64,000 nucleotides of DNA from the NCBI GenBank assembly GCA_035546775.1, contig DASZWD010000072.1, positions 57,021 to 121,020 on the forward strand, read 5' to 3'. The translations under genes and the position numbers were made by a program. Shown here in pieces: positions 25,008-34,383 of this stretch (positions are counted from its first letter, which is position 1; every line of letters begins with the position of its first letter). A model generated the notes under the pieces. The model saw only the letters and a program-made list of their open reading frames with translations, did no database searches and was not told the DNA's origin. Source of the stretch: Acidimicrobiales bacterium (GTDB taxonomy: Bacteria > Actinomycetota > Acidimicrobiia > Acidimicrobiales > JACCXE01).

Positions 25008-27344
25008 ATGACAACGCTCACCCTGCCCGTCCTGCCTCTGGGAACGGGTGTCCTGCTGCCCGAGATGATGGTGACGATCGCCCTCGAAACGGGCGAAGCC
25101 AAGGCAGCCGCCGAAGCCGCCGGTGACGACGGGCAAGTGCTCGTCGTCCCTCGGGTCGGCACCACATACGCCACCATCGGCACCGTCGCCCACATCGAAG
25201 AGTCGGGTGATCTGCCGAACGGTCGCCGGGCGATCATCGTCCGGGGCCTCTACCGCGCGCAGATCGGCGTCGGCGTGCCCGGCAGCGGCTCCGCGCTGTG
25301 GGTCCAGGCGACCCGCGCCGACGAAACGAACGGCGACACCGAACGCGCCCACGACCTCGCCCGTGAATACAAGGCCGCAGTCGCCAACATCCTCGAGGCC
25401 CGTGGCATCGGAGCCCTCGTCGCCGCCATTCGCGAGATGACCGACCCGAGCGCGGTGGCCGACCTCGCCGGCTACTCCCCCGACCTCTCGGTCGACCAAA
25501 AGCAACAGGTGCTCGAGACCCTCGACGTCGAGGCACGCCTCGAACTCGTCGTCGCCTTTGCCAAGGACATCCTGGCCGAGCAGTCGGTGCGCGAGTCGAT
25601 CCGCCGCGACGTCAACGAAGGCATGGAGAAGACCCAGCGCGAGTACCTCTTGCGCCAGCAGCTCGCCGCGATCAAGAAAGAGCTGGGCGAGAACGAACTG
25701 GGCGACGACGAGCTGGCGCGCTTCGAAGCCATCGTCGACGACGACCTCGTACCCGAGCAGGTGCGCAAGGCCGTCGAGCGTGAGCTCGGCCGCCTCGAGC
25801 GCACGTCGGAGCAGAGCCCGGAGCACGGCTGGATCCGCACGTGGCTCGACACCGTCGCCGACATCCCGTGGACACAGCGCGCCGAGGACCAGCTCGACGT
25901 CGCCGAGGCGCGTCGCGTGCTCGACGCCGACCACAACGGTCTCGACGACGTGAAGGACCGCATCGTCGAGCACCTCGCCATCCGCAAGCGGCGCAGCGAG
26001 CGCGGCCTCGCCCTCGTGGGCGAACGCGGCGCCGGGGCGATCATCACCTTGGTCGGTCCGCCGGGTGTGGGCAAGACCTCCCTGGGCGAATCGGTGGCGC
26101 GCGCCATGGGACGCCCGTTCGTGCGCGTGGCCCTCGGCGGTGTGCGCGACGAAGCCGAGATCCGCGGTCACCGGCGCACCTACGTCGGCGCCATGCCGGG
26201 GCGCATCGCGCGGGCGATCAAGGAAGCCGGCGTGATGAACCCCGTCGTGATGCTCGACGAGGTCGACAAGTTGGGCAGCGACTGGCGCGGCGATCCGTCG
26301 TCGGCGTTGCTCGAAGTGCTCGACCCGGCGCAGAACCACACGTTCCGTGATCACTACCTCGAGGTCGACCTCGACCTGTCCGACGTGATGTTCATCGTCA
26401 CGGCGAACGTCGTGGAGACAATCCCCGGCCCGCTGCTCGACCGCATGGAGGTCGTGCGCCTCGACGGCTACACCGAAGACGAGAAGGTCGCCATCGCCCG
26501 TGACCACCTGCTCGCCCGCCAACTCGAGCGCAACGCGCTCGACGCCGGCGAGGTGCAAGTGACCGACGACGCGCTGCGGGTGATCGTGTCGGATTACACC
26601 CGTGAGGCCGGCGTGCGGAACCTCGAGCGCGAGATCGGCAAGTTGCTGCGCAAGGTCGCGACGGCGATCTCGTCCGGGAAGGAGACGGCGCCCGTGGTAA
26701 TCGCAGACGCGCCAGCGGTCCGCACCTGGCTTGGTCGCCAGAAGTTCTTCTTCGAGGCCCCCGAGCGGACGTCGGTGCCCGGCGTCGCAACCGGTCTCGC
26801 CGTGACGGGCGTGGGCGGCGACGTGTTGTTCGTCGAAGCCACCGCGATGGACGGCGACGGCGGCCTGACGCTCACCGGCCAACTCGGCGACGTGATGAAG
26901 GAATCGGCGTCGATCGCGCTTTCCTACGTGCGTTCACACGCAACCGAACTCGGCATCGAGCCGAAGGCCTTCGACGGCAAGCGCTTCCACGTGCACGTGC
27001 CCGCGGGCGCCGTGCCCAAGGACGGTCCGTCGGCGGGCGTCACCATGACGACCGCGCTGGTGTCGCTGCTCACCGGTCAGCCGGTGCGCGGCGTGGTCGG
27101 CATGACAGGCGAGGTCACGCTCCAGGGCAAGGTGCTGCCAATTGGCGGCGTCAAGCAGAAGGTGCTCGCCGCGCACCGGGCCGGACTCACCGAGGTGATC
27201 CTGCCCGAGCGCAACGGCCCCGACCTCGCGGATGTCCCGGAGGCCGTGCGGGAGCAGATGACGTTCCACCTCGCCAAGGAGATCGGCGACGTGCTGGCCG
27301 TGGCCCTCGGGTCCTCGGCCGCACCCGCTACCGCCGCGGCATAA
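25008..27344 (+). CDS. lon: ATP-dependent Lon protease
   Basis: A 778-residue cytoplasmic AAA+ serine protease that degrades damaged and regulatory proteins. N-terminal substrate domain ([17 protein letters not shown] on), Walker A GPPGVGKT at about 350-357, Walker [10 protein letters not shown], sensor region [17 protein letters not shown], and the Ser-Lys dyad at about Ser675 (KDGPSAGV) and Lys716 (GGVKQKVL). The length and order are those of bacterial LonA. ATG start after AGGGGG. Upstream is a candidate operator; downstream a perfect hairpin ends the unit. Confidence 0.95.
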   Translation: MTTLTLPVLPLGTGVLLPEMMVTIALETGEAKAAAEAAGDDGQVLVVPRVGTTYATIGTVAHIEESGDLPNGRRAIIVRGLYRAQIGVGVPGSGSALWVQATRADETNGDTERAHDLAREYKAAVANILEARGIGALVAAIREMTDPSAVADLAGYSPDLSVDQKQQVLETLDVEARLELVVAFAKDILAEQSVRESIRRDVNEGMEKTQREYLLRQQLAAIKKELGENELGDDELARFEAIVDDDLVPEQVRKAVERELGRLERTSEQSPEHGWIRTWLDTVADIPWTQRAEDQLDVAEARRVLDADHNGLDDVKDRIVEHLAIRKRRSERGLALVGERGAGAIITLVGPPGVGKTSLGESVARAMGRPFVRVALGGVRDEAEIRGHRRTYVGAMPGRIARAIKEAGVMNPVVMLDEVDKLGSDWRGDPSSALLEVLDPAQNHTFRDHYLEVDLDLSDVMFIVTANVVETIPGPLLDRMEVVRLDGYTEDEKVAIARDHLLARQLERNALDAGEVQVTDDALRVIVSDYTREAGVRNLEREIGKLLRKVATAISSGKETAPVVIADAPAVRTWLGRQKFFFEAPERTSVPGVATGLAVTGVGGDVLFVEATAMDGDGGLTLTGQLGDVMKESASIALSYVRSHATELGIEPKAFDGKRFHVHVPAGAVPKDGPSAGVTMTTALVSLLTGQPVRGVVGMTGEVTLQGKVLPIGGVKQKVLAAHRAGLTEVILPERNGPDLADVPEAVREQMTFHLAKEIGDVLAVALGSSAAPATAAA

Positions 27345-27347
27345 CGG

Positions 27348-27396
27348 CTTTTGGTGATGCTGAGCCAGGGTCTTTCTGTTTCAGCATCACCAAAAG
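27348..27396 (+). terminator. Perfect 16-bp hairpin after lon
   Basis: CTTTTGGTGATGCTGA (27348-27363) pairs exactly with TCAGCATCACCAAAAG (27381-27396) over a 17-base loop. It begins four bases after the lon stop and ends 19 bases before the next ATG. No T run follows, but the arm ends are A/T-rich. Confidence 0.75.
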
Positions 27397-27415
27397 CACG
27401 TAGCGTCGACAGTGC

Positions 27416-27922
27416 ATGGCGCTCGAGGACGAACTCGTCAACAAGGTCACGTGGCGGATCCCCAACGCACTGGCGTTGGTCGGATCCGCCGCGGACGGCA
27501 CGCGCAACGCGATGACGGCGAGTTGGGTGACGCAGCTGTCGATGGAGCCGGTGTTGATCGGCGTGGGCATCGACAACTCGTCGGTCACCCACCGCCTCAT
27601 TACCGCTGGGCGCGCCTTCAGCGTCAACCTGTGGCGGTCCGACGACACCAAGGTCTTCATCAAGTTCTCGAAGCCGGCCAACGACGACGGTGAGACGCTC
27701 AACGGCTGGCGCGTGCACGCGGCGACCACCGGCGCCCCGGTGTTCGACGACGCCCTGGCGTGGCTCGACTGCGCGGTGCGCGATTCGATCGACTTCGGCA
27801 CCCACACCCTGTTCGTCGGCGAACTCGTCGATGCCGCGCTGGCCGACGAGTCGGCGCGGGCCGCGGCCGTGAGCGATACCCGCATGAAGTACGGCGGTGT
27901 CAAGCGCGGCGGGCACGGGTGA
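27416..27922 (+). CDS. Flavin reductase-like split-barrel protein
   Basis: A 168-residue FMN-binding split-barrel protein of the flavin reductase family. N-terminal strand NALALVGSAADGTRNAMTASWVTQ includes the typical N-x-M-T-x-S-W loop. SMEPVLIGVGIDNSSVTHRLI is the flavin-contacting segment with the S-T-H pattern, and RAFSVNLWRSDD the central strand. Probable oxidoreductase or reductase partner of an oxygenase; substrate unknown. Its stop overlaps the esterase start as GTGA. It differs from the member at 1552-2055, which is more like the short-chain type. Confidence 0.78.
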   Translation: MALEDELVNKVTWRIPNALALVGSAADGTRNAMTASWVTQLSMEPVLIGVGIDNSSVTHRLITAGRAFSVNLWRSDDTKVFIKFSKPANDDGETLNGWRVHAATTGAPVFDDALAWLDCAVRDSIDFGTHTLFVGELVDAALADESARAAAVSDTRMKYGGVKRGGHG

Positions 27923-28602
27923 CGACCGATTACGGCGACGGGCGGTTCCACGCGCGCCCCGTTCCGCCGTCGCGCGACATCCTCGAACCGGGACTGCATC
28001 CCTTGGGTCTTGCGGAGGGTCCACGCGACGGGCTCATCTACGTCCCCGATGCCGACGGGCCGCGGCCGCTGATGCTCGTGCTCCACGGCGCCACGATGAT
28101 GGCCAAGTGGATGGCGCGGCCGCTGGTGGCGGCGGCCGACGACGCCGAGCTGATCCTCGTCATCCCCGACTCGCGCGAGATCGGCACCACCTGGGACGTC
28201 CTGCGCGGCGGCTACGGCCCCGACGTCGAATATTGCGACGCCGCGCTGGCCTTCGCCTTCGCGCACTGCAACGTCGACCCGGACAACGTCTCGATCGGCG
28301 GCATCTCCGACGGCGCGTCGTACGCACTGTCGCTCGGCGTGATGAACGGCGACCTGTTCGGCGCCATCGTCGCGTGGTCCCCCGGCTTCATCGCGCCGAA
28401 GTCCGTCACCGAGCAGAAGCCGCGCGTGTTCCTGAGTCACGGCACCAAGGACGCCATCCTGCCGATCGACCGCTGTGGCCGGCCGATCGCCTACTCGCTG
28501 CACGAGAACGGGTACGCCGTCGAGTACATCGAATTCGACGGGGGTCACGACATGCCTGATCCGATCATCCGCGCGTCGTTCAGCTGGGTCGTCGGCGCGT
28601 GA
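27919..28602 (+). CDS. Alpha/beta-hydrolase (LpqC-like esterase)
   Basis: A protein of about 227 residues with an alpha/beta-hydrolase fold, resembling the LpqC/feruloyl-esterase-like group but lacking a signal peptide. The nucleophile Ser sits in GGISDGAS; the oxyanion region is LMLVLHGATMMAKW; the acid Asp is in SHGTKDAILP; the His is in GGHDMPDP, so the triad looks complete. GTG start by overlap with the flavin reductase stop. Its own stop overlaps the next GTG start, so three genes are translationally coupled. Substrate unknown. Confidence 0.75.
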   Translation: MTTDYGDGRFHARPVPPSRDILEPGLHPLGLAEGPRDGLIYVPDADGPRPLMLVLHGATMMAKWMARPLVAAADDAELILVIPDSREIGTTWDVLRGGYGPDVEYCDAALAFAFAHCNVDPDNVSIGGISDGASYALSLGVMNGDLFGAIVAWSPGFIAPKSVTEQKPRVFLSHGTKDAILPIDRCGRPIAYSLHENGYAVEYIEFDGGHDMPDPIIRASFSWVVGA

Positions 28603-29993
28603 ACAAGCCGGCGCGTGTCGTGCTGGCGGTCGTGGTGGCGGCGCTGCTGGCGGGCGACGTCGCGGGCTACAGGCACGCGACCCGGAGCCAGTACCCGTCG
28701 CACTGGGACGCCCGCGTCGCCGACTTGGTCAAGTTCGTCGAGGGCGCGCGCCACCTTCGCTACGACCATCCGGTACCGGTGGAGTTTTTGAGCGAAGCTG
28801 AGTACAAGAAGCAGAACGGGACGAGCCCGGATCAGCTCAGCGCCGCCGACAAGCGCGACCTGCGCACCTTCGAAGGCGAGGCGCACGCGCTCGGCCTGCT
28901 CGGCCGCGACGTCGACCTCGTCAAGCAGCTCAACACCCTCGGCTCGAGCGGAACGCTCGCCTACTACGACGACCAAGCGGAGAAGGTGGTGGTCCGCGGC
29001 ACGAAGATCGACGTCGCGACGCGGGTGACCCTCGCGCACGAGTTGACCCACGCGCTCCAGGACCAAAACTTCGACATCAGCCGCAAGTTCTCCACCGACG
29101 GCGCCAACTCGTTCTTCGACGCATTGATCGAAGGCGACGCGGTGCGCATCGAGAACCAGTACGTCGACAGTCTCAGCCGCAGCGAGCAGAACGAGTACTA
29201 CAGGGAAGACGACGCCGAGCGCAGCAAGGCGCAGGACGAACTCGCTGGCGTACCGCCGTCGCTGTTGCAACTCTTCGGCGCGCCGTACGACCTGGGCGAA
29301 CCGCTCACGCGTTTCGTCGTGGAGCAGCAGGGCGTCGCCGGCTTGAACAAGCTGTTCCGTCATCCGGCCGACAGCGACGAAGGCCTGCTCGACGCGCTGG
29401 CGGCCACGAGTGGTGAGCATCGCCAGAAGGTCGCAGTCCCGGCCCTTCAGCCGGGCGAGACCCGTACGGACAAGGGCGACTTCGGCGTCGTGCCGTGGTA
29501 CGTCGTGCTGTCGTCGTTCGTCGACCAACCCACGGCGCTCGCCGCGGTCGACGGCTGGGGCGGCGACTCCTACGTCGGCTACCGCAAGAACAACCGGCCC
29601 TGCATCCGCATCGCCTTCCAGGGCGACACACCGAACGACAACGCGGAAATGACCAACGCGCTCAACCAGTGGAAGGCGGCGTTCACCGAGAACACCGTGC
29701 AGGTCGTCGCGATGGCCAACGGCGTGCAGCTCGACGCCTGCGAGCCCAACGTGGTGCCCACGCCGCGGGCGGACGCTGCAAACTCCATGGAGCTGCCGGC
29801 GACGCGCCTGGAGCTGCTCGACGTCTTCGTGCAGAGCAACGTCCCGGCCAAGACCGCCGACTGCATGGCCCGCCACATCGTCACGACGATCCCGCTCGAC
29901 AAGCTCAACAGCGATAGCAACGCCGACCAGCAGCAGCTGTTCAACATCGGCCAGCAGATCGGACGGGCCTGCGCGTCGGGCCAGCTCAGCTAA
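28599..29993 (+). CDS. Exported zinc-metalloprotease-like protein (HELTH)
   Basis: A 464-residue exported protein. An N-terminal signal sequence or anchor (ARVVLAVVVAALLAGDVAGY) precedes a predicted gluzincin-like domain. The zinc motif LAHELTHALQDQNFD carries H-E-x-x-H, and the downstream FFDALIEGDAVRIE supplies a likely third ligand Glu. Similar HELTHALQDQ/EGD proteins occur in actinobacteria and Chloroflexi without assigned substrates. The second half carries several cysteines (RPCIRI, DACEPN, ADCMAR, RACASG). GTG start overlaps the esterase stop. It may degrade extracellular protein. Confidence 0.7.
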   Translation: MNKPARVVLAVVVAALLAGDVAGYRHATRSQYPSHWDARVADLVKFVEGARHLRYDHPVPVEFLSEAEYKKQNGTSPDQLSAADKRDLRTFEGEAHALGLLGRDVDLVKQLNTLGSSGTLAYYDDQAEKVVVRGTKIDVATRVTLAHELTHALQDQNFDISRKFSTDGANSFFDALIEGDAVRIENQYVDSLSRSEQNEYYREDDAERSKAQDELAGVPPSLLQLFGAPYDLGEPLTRFVVEQQGVAGLNKLFRHPADSDEGLLDALAATSGEHRQKVAVPALQPGETRTDKGDFGVVPWYVVLSSFVDQPTALAAVDGWGGDSYVGYRKNNRPCIRIAFQGDTPNDNAEMTNALNQWKAAFTENTVQVVAMANGVQLDACEPNVVPTPRADAANSMELPATRLELLDVFVQSNVPAKTADCMARHIVTTIPLDKLNSDSNADQQQLFNIGQQIGRACASGQLS

Positions 29994-30010
29994 CTCGGCA
30001 AAGGAGCATT

Positions 30011-31195
30011 GTGTTCAACGCCTTCGATCTGACGCGCGTGCCTCACGGCGTCGAGTCGCGCGCCGTGACCTTCGAGAACCCCACCGGCGCCCGCGGCGCC
30101 GGCGGCACCGTCGCCAACGGGCGCAAGGGCGCACCGTTCCGGTTGGTCGACGTCGGCGAGCGCGTCGTGCTCGCCGACATCGAGGGTCCGGGCGTCGTGC
30201 GCCATATCTGGATGACCTTCCCGCTGGCGCCCCCCGAGGTGATGCGGGCAAAGATCATCGAGGTCTTCTACGACGGCGCCACCGAGCCGAGCATCAGCGT
30301 GCCGGCGATCGACTTCTTCGGCGTGCCGTGGGGCCGTCCGGTGGCGCTCAACAGTGCGCTGGCGATCATCGGCGAGGGGCGGGGCTACAACTCCTTCATA
30401 CCCATGCCGTTCAAGCGCTCGATCCGCGTCGAGTACGTCAACGCGTCGGAGAAGCGGGCACCGCTGTACTTCCAAGTCGACTACACGCTCGAGCCCGAAC
30501 TGGCCTCCGACGTGACCTACCTGCACGCCACCTACCGCCGTGAGAACCCCACGACCACGAAACGGGACTTCGTGATCTGCGACGGCTTGCACGGCCCCGG
30601 GCGCTTCCTCGGCTGCGTCGTCGGCGTGCGCGTCATCGACGGCATGATTTGGTACGGCGAGGGTGAGGTGAAGATGTTCCTCGACGGCGATACGTCCCAC
30701 CCGACGATCTGTGGAACCGGTCTCGAGGACTACGTCGGCACGGCGTGGGGCATGGGGCCCCACCAGGGGTTGTACATGGGCGCGCCGCTCGACGTGCGCC
30801 CGCCGGGCACGCCCACCGGCGCCAACCCGGACTTCGTCGGCTTCTACCGCTGGCACGTACCCGACCCGGTGTTCTTCGCCGAGTCCCTCAAGATCACCAT
30901 CCAGCAGATCGGCGCCAACATCTACCTCGCGGGCATGGAGGACCAGATGGCCGAAGTCGAGGTCGCGGGCAACGGCTGGATGAAGTTCACGAACGCGCCC
31001 GGCGTCGCCGGCTTCGGCATCGTCGAGCGGGTCGACGACTACTGCGCGACGGCCTTCGTGATGTGCGCCCAACCCCAGCCCGTCCCGCGCGTGCAACTCC
31101 CCGACGTGATCGCCGACATCGAGCGGAGGGACTACGAAGGACCCTTGCCGATGGAAAACGACCTGCTGTCCGAACTCGACCCGGAGTCGGTCTAA
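30011..31195 (+). CDS. GH172-family (DUF2961) glycoside hydrolase-like protein
   Basis: A 394-residue member of the DUF2961 family, now glycoside hydrolase family 172. Characterised members include difructose-dianhydride I synthase/hydrolase and exo-acting D-arabinofuranosidases. Visible: GPGVVRHIWMTFPLAP with the family's G-x-I/V-x-H-I-W strand, ALNSALAIIGEGRGYNSFIPMPF, and the GTGLEDYVGTAWG block with conserved acidic residues. No signal peptide, so it probably acts on internalised sugars or in the cytoplasm. GTG start 4 bases after AAGGAG. A role in arabinan turnover is inference. Confidence 0.82.
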   Translation: MFNAFDLTRVPHGVESRAVTFENPTGARGAGGTVANGRKGAPFRLVDVGERVVLADIEGPGVVRHIWMTFPLAPPEVMRAKIIEVFYDGATEPSISVPAIDFFGVPWGRPVALNSALAIIGEGRGYNSFIPMPFKRSIRVEYVNASEKRAPLYFQVDYTLEPELASDVTYLHATYRRENPTTTKRDFVICDGLHGPGRFLGCVVGVRVIDGMIWYGEGEVKMFLDGDTSHPTICGTGLEDYVGTAWGMGPHQGLYMGAPLDVRPPGTPTGANPDFVGFYRWHVPDPVFFAESLKITIQQIGANIYLAGMEDQMAEVEVAGNGWMKFTNAPGVAGFGIVERVDDYCATAFVMCAQPQPVPRVQLPDVIADIERRDYEGPLPMENDLLSELDPESV

Positions 31196-32010
31196 GCCGG
31201 CGGGCCGGGGTCGACGCCCGTCGCGACGTGGGCGGCAACCCGGGCGCGATTGGCGACGATGTCGACTGTGGCGGGGTGCGTCGGCCCGAGCATCGCCTCG
31301 AGGTCGTCCGCCGCCCGATCGAGCAGCGGCAACGCTTCGGCCGGGCGACCAGTCGCATTGAGCAGCATCGCCAGGTTGTTGCGCACGGTCGCCGTGTCGG
31401 GGTGATCGGCGCCGCGCTCGGCCTCGACGTCGTGTAACGCGACACGAAACAGCGCTTCGGCGTCATCGGTCCGTCCGCTGAAGCGCAAAACGGCGGCCAA
31501 CCCATTGCGGGTCATCGCCGCTTCGTACGCGTCGCCGGCCGCCTCCCATCGTTCGAGCGCCTCGGTGAAGAGCGCCTCGGCTTCGGGCCAGCGCTCGAGG
31601 TGCTCGAGGATGGCGGCGAGAGCGGCGGCGTCAGCCGCGACCGCCTCGTTGTCGTCGCCGCACTCGGCCCGCCGCAACTCGAGGCCGCGGCGGGCGATGG
31701 GTTCGGCCTCCTCGTAGTTTCCGCGTGAATGCGCCAGGCCGCCGAGGTTGTGCAGCAAGGTGGCCAGCAGGTCGGGTTCGCCCGCCGCCGCGAGCTGCTC
31801 ACCCACCGGAAGGGCGCGGGCGTAAGCGGCTGCCGCCTCGTCATAGGCGCCGGCGAACTTGCACGCCACCCCGAGTTGGTTCGCCGCCACCGCCGCCTCG
31901 AACGACGCCGCGCCGAATTCGGCCACGGCGCGGTCGAGGGCGGCGCGCAGGTGCGGCCGCGCCTCGTCGTAACGACCGGCCTCGACGAAGTCCCAAGGAT
32001 CGTCGGTCAC
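31192..32010 (-). CDS. TPR-repeat protein
   Basis: A 272-residue helical protein made almost only of tetratricopeptide repeats. Clear repeats include FEAAVAANQLGVACKFAGAYDEA, PDLLATLLHNLGGLAHSRGNYEEAE, NEAVAADAAALAAILEHLERW and DTATVRNNLAMLLNATGRPAEA. These resemble kinesin-light-chain-type TPRs. No signal peptide or enzymatic domain. Probably a protein-binding scaffold; partners unknown. Its repeats resemble the C-terminal halves of the two cyclase/ATPase/TPR proteins. It is convergent with GH172, overlapping by four bases. Confidence 0.75.
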   Translation of the reverse strand: MTDDPWDFVEAGRYDEARPHLRAALDRAVAEFGAASFEAAVAANQLGVACKFAGAYDEAAAAYARALPVGEQLAAAGEPDLLATLLHNLGGLAHSRGNYEEAEPIARRGLELRRAECGDDNEAVAADAAALAAILEHLERWPEAEALFTEALERWEAAGDAYEAAMTRNGLAAVLRFSGRTDDAEALFRVALHDVEAERGADHPDTATVRNNLAMLLNATGRPAEALPLLDRAADDLEAMLGPTHPATVDIVANRARVAAHVATGVDPGPPA

Positions 32011-32028
32011 CGACCGACGGTAGAACGC

Positions 32029-32196
32029 CTAGACGGTGTGGCGCGACTCGCAGTGGTTCATGGCGATCCGCTTCGTCTGGCGCGACTCGTTGCGGTTGCC
32101 GGCGTACAGGCGCTTGGTTTCACGCGACTCGGCGCGCTCGGCGTCGGCCTTCTTCGCTTCGGGCTTCGCCGCCGGCTTCTTCGGTGTGATCGCCAT
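32029..32196 (-). CDS. Small basic repeat protein (N-R-N-x-S-R family, copy 1)
   Basis: A 55-residue very basic protein starting at the ATG 32194-32196 with a strong GGAGGGG site. It begins MAITPKKPAAK and then carries two related units: ETKRLYAGNRNESR and QTKRIAMNHCESR, ending HTV. A paralogue at 53722-53892 shares the P-K-K-P start, R-E-T-K, N-R-N-E-S-R-Q-T-K and the terminal S-R-x-V. Lys/Arg-rich, with no hydrophobic core, so probably disordered and perhaps bound to nucleic acid or ribosomes. It lies 18 bases upstream of the TPR gene. No known family recognised. Confidence 0.7.
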   Translation of the reverse strand: MAITPKKPAAKPEAKKADAERAESRETKRLYAGNRNESRQTKRIAMNHCESRHTV

Positions 32197-32301
32197 CGTT
32201 CCCCTCCGTATCCGCTCCGCGTCGTCATTCTCCGAGTCGCGGCCGCCCAGGTCAACCACCGATCGTGTGGCATCGGTCACGTCGCCCGGTAGCGTCGAGC
32301 C

Positions 32302-34383
32302 GTGCTGACGGCGCTCGAAGCGGTTCTCGACCCGGCCGCCGAACGCCCATGTTTGCGCGCCGACGCCGAGATCGGCGCCCGGGTGACGCGTTGGGGTGAA
32401 CGCGACGCCGTCGTGCACGCCGCCGGCACGCCCTATCTGCGCCTGCACGGCGACGAGGTCGACGTCGTGGAGCGCCTCGACGGCAGCGTGTCGGTGGGCG
32501 CGCTAGCGGCCGACGCCATGGCGGGCGACGGCGGCGCCTCGATCGACGACGTCGTCGGACTCGTCGCCGATCTGTACGCCGGCGGGCTGCTCACCCGCCC
32601 ACCGGTAGACGTCTACCAGGCCCTCGGTGAGCGCCTGCAAGCGAGGCAGGCCCGGCGGCGCCGGTGGTGGTCGGCGCTGCGCTCCCAGTCCGTGTCGTGG
32701 GGCGGCGCCGATCGATTCGTCGACGCCGTGTACCGCGGCGGCGGTCGGCTGCTCTACACGTGGCCGGCCGTCGTCGTCAGCGCCGCGGTCATCGTCGGCG
32801 GCGTCGCCGCGCTGGCGGCGTCGTCGCACGGCGCGCACGGATCACTGGTGGCCTCGGTTTCGGGGCACAGCGCGCTCGTGGTGTTCGGCTTCATCCTCGT
32901 CGCCATGTTCTGTCACGAGATGGCGCACGCGTTGGCCGTCAAGCGCGCCGGGCGGCGGGTGATCAACGCCGGCTTCCGCCTCTACCTCGGGCATCCGGCG
33001 TTCTTCGTCGACTCGACCGACCTGGTGTTCGCCACACCGCAGCAGCGCGCCTACAACGCGATCGCCGGGCCGTGGATGGAAGCCACGCTCGCGGGGGCCG
33101 CGGCCATCGGCGTCTGGCTGGCGCCTCACGTCGCCCTCGGAGCTGAACTGCGACGGTTCGCGGCCGTCGCCTACCTGAACGTTGCGCTCAACCTCATTCC
33201 GTTCATCGAGCTCGACGGCTACTGGTTGCTGAGCGATCTGCTCGACGTCCCGCAATTGCGGAAGCGCTCGCTGGCGATCGTGCGCCACGAATTGCCGGCG
33301 CGCCTGCGCGGCCGGCGCTCGCCGTTGCGACCCTCCGAACGGGCGATGGCGCTGTTCGCCGTAGTCGGACTGCTGACCTCCACCGTCGCCGTCGCCTTCG
33401 CCCTGCGGCTCTGGTGGCCGTTGGCGACCTCACTCGTAGCTGCGGCCTGGCGCACCGGGTTCTTCGGACGCGTGGGCGTGGTCCTCGTCCTCGCCTTCGC
33501 CGCCGGCCCGCTGACCGAGCCGTTGCTGGCGCTCGCCCGCGCCGTGGCCCGCGGCGCCGCGTCGCTGGTCGACGCCGCGCGCTTCCGCGCCGAGTCGAGC
33601 TGGCGCATCGAGGCCGCCGGCTTACTCAAGACGGTGCCCGGTCTCGTCGATCTCGACGACGACACGCTGTCGGACCTCGCCGGTCGCGTGACGCGCCGAC
33701 GCGTCCCCGCGGGCACCGCCGTCGTTCGCCAGGGCGACGCCGCCACCTCGTTCTTCCTGATCCGACGTGGCCGCTTCGACGTGACCGAGCGTGATACCGC
33801 CGGCGAACCGCGCGTGTTGCGCCGTCTCGGCGACGGCGACAGCTTCGGGGAGCTGGCGCTGCTCGACCGCCGGGCGCGCACCGCCACCGTCACTGCCGCG
33901 GTCGACAGCGAGGTGTTCGAGTTCGACGCCGGCAGCTTCGAGCGCGTGCTCGCCCCTTCGATCGCGCCCCGTGACCTTGCTCCGGCCATCGGTCCCGCTC
34001 TCGAGATCCGCGAACTGGCGTTGTTCCGCCACCTGTCCCTCGCCGAGGCGGACCTGTTGGCGACGCGCGCCGAACGGGTCAACGCCCAACCGGGTGAGGC
34101 GATCGTGACGCAGGGCGACGCCGCCGACGCGTTCTACGCCGTCGTCGCCGGGCAGCTCGAAGTCGCGCGAGACGGCGCGGCGGTGGCCACACTGCGCGCC
34201 GGTGACCACTTCGGCGAGACCGGACTGCTCGACGAGCACGTCCGTACGGCCACGGTGCGGGCGATCGCCCCGGCACAGTTGTTGCGCTTCGACGCCGAGA
34301 CATTTCGGGCTCTGATCGCGCACGGGTTCGCGCGCTACCGCACCAGTACGGCCGACCGGAGCGTGGGAGGAGAGTTCGGGTGA
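32302..34383 (+). CDS. Site-2-protease (M50-like) fused to two cyclic-nucleotide-binding domains
   Basis: A 693-residue membrane protein. N-terminal about 40-100: PqqD-like winged-helix segment (LRLHGDEVDVVERLDGSVSV, then VADLYAGGLL). Middle: M50-type intramembrane metalloprotease with H205-E-M-A-H209 in a hydrophobic helix and the third ligand Asp305 in ELDGYWLL. C-terminal: two cyclic-nucleotide-binding domains (about 443-550 and 574-673) with phosphate-cassette motifs FGELALLDRR and FGETGLLDEHVR. Likely cleaves a membrane or peptide substrate under nucleotide control. Its stop overlaps the next start. The GTG start is probable. Confidence 0.78.
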   Translation: MLTALEAVLDPAAERPCLRADAEIGARVTRWGERDAVVHAAGTPYLRLHGDEVDVVERLDGSVSVGALAADAMAGDGGASIDDVVGLVADLYAGGLLTRPPVDVYQALGERLQARQARRRRWWSALRSQSVSWGGADRFVDAVYRGGGRLLYTWPAVVVSAAVIVGGVAALAASSHGAHGSLVASVSGHSALVVFGFILVAMFCHEMAHALAVKRAGRRVINAGFRLYLGHPAFFVDSTDLVFATPQQRAYNAIAGPWMEATLAGAAAIGVWLAPHVALGAELRRFAAVAYLNVALNLIPFIELDGYWLLSDLLDVPQLRKRSLAIVRHELPARLRGRRSPLRPSERAMALFAVVGLLTSTVAVAFALRLWWPLATSLVAAAWRTGFFGRVGVVLVLAFAAGPLTEPLLALARAVARGAASLVDAARFRAESSWRIEAAGLLKTVPGLVDLDDDTLSDLAGRVTRRRVPAGTAVVRQGDAATSFFLIRRGRFDVTERDTAGEPRVLRRLGDGDSFGELALLDRRARTATVTAAVDSEVFEFDAGSFERVLAPSIAPRDLAPAIGPALEIRELALFRHLSLAEADLLATRAERVNAQPGEAIVTQGDAADAFYAVVAGQLEVARDGAAVATLRAGDHFGETGLLDEHVRTATVRAIAPAQLLRFDAETFRALIAHGFARYRTSTADRSVGGEFG

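Noticed and set aside
24780..26882. A 700-codon open frame antisense to lon
   Set aside because: Lon motifs on the other strand are complete; the antisense reading has no domain and a composition typical of GC-rich shadow frames.
31192..32010. Functional link between the TPR gene and the GH172 operon
   Set aside because: They are convergent and merely overlap at their stops; no shared promoter or coupling is visible.
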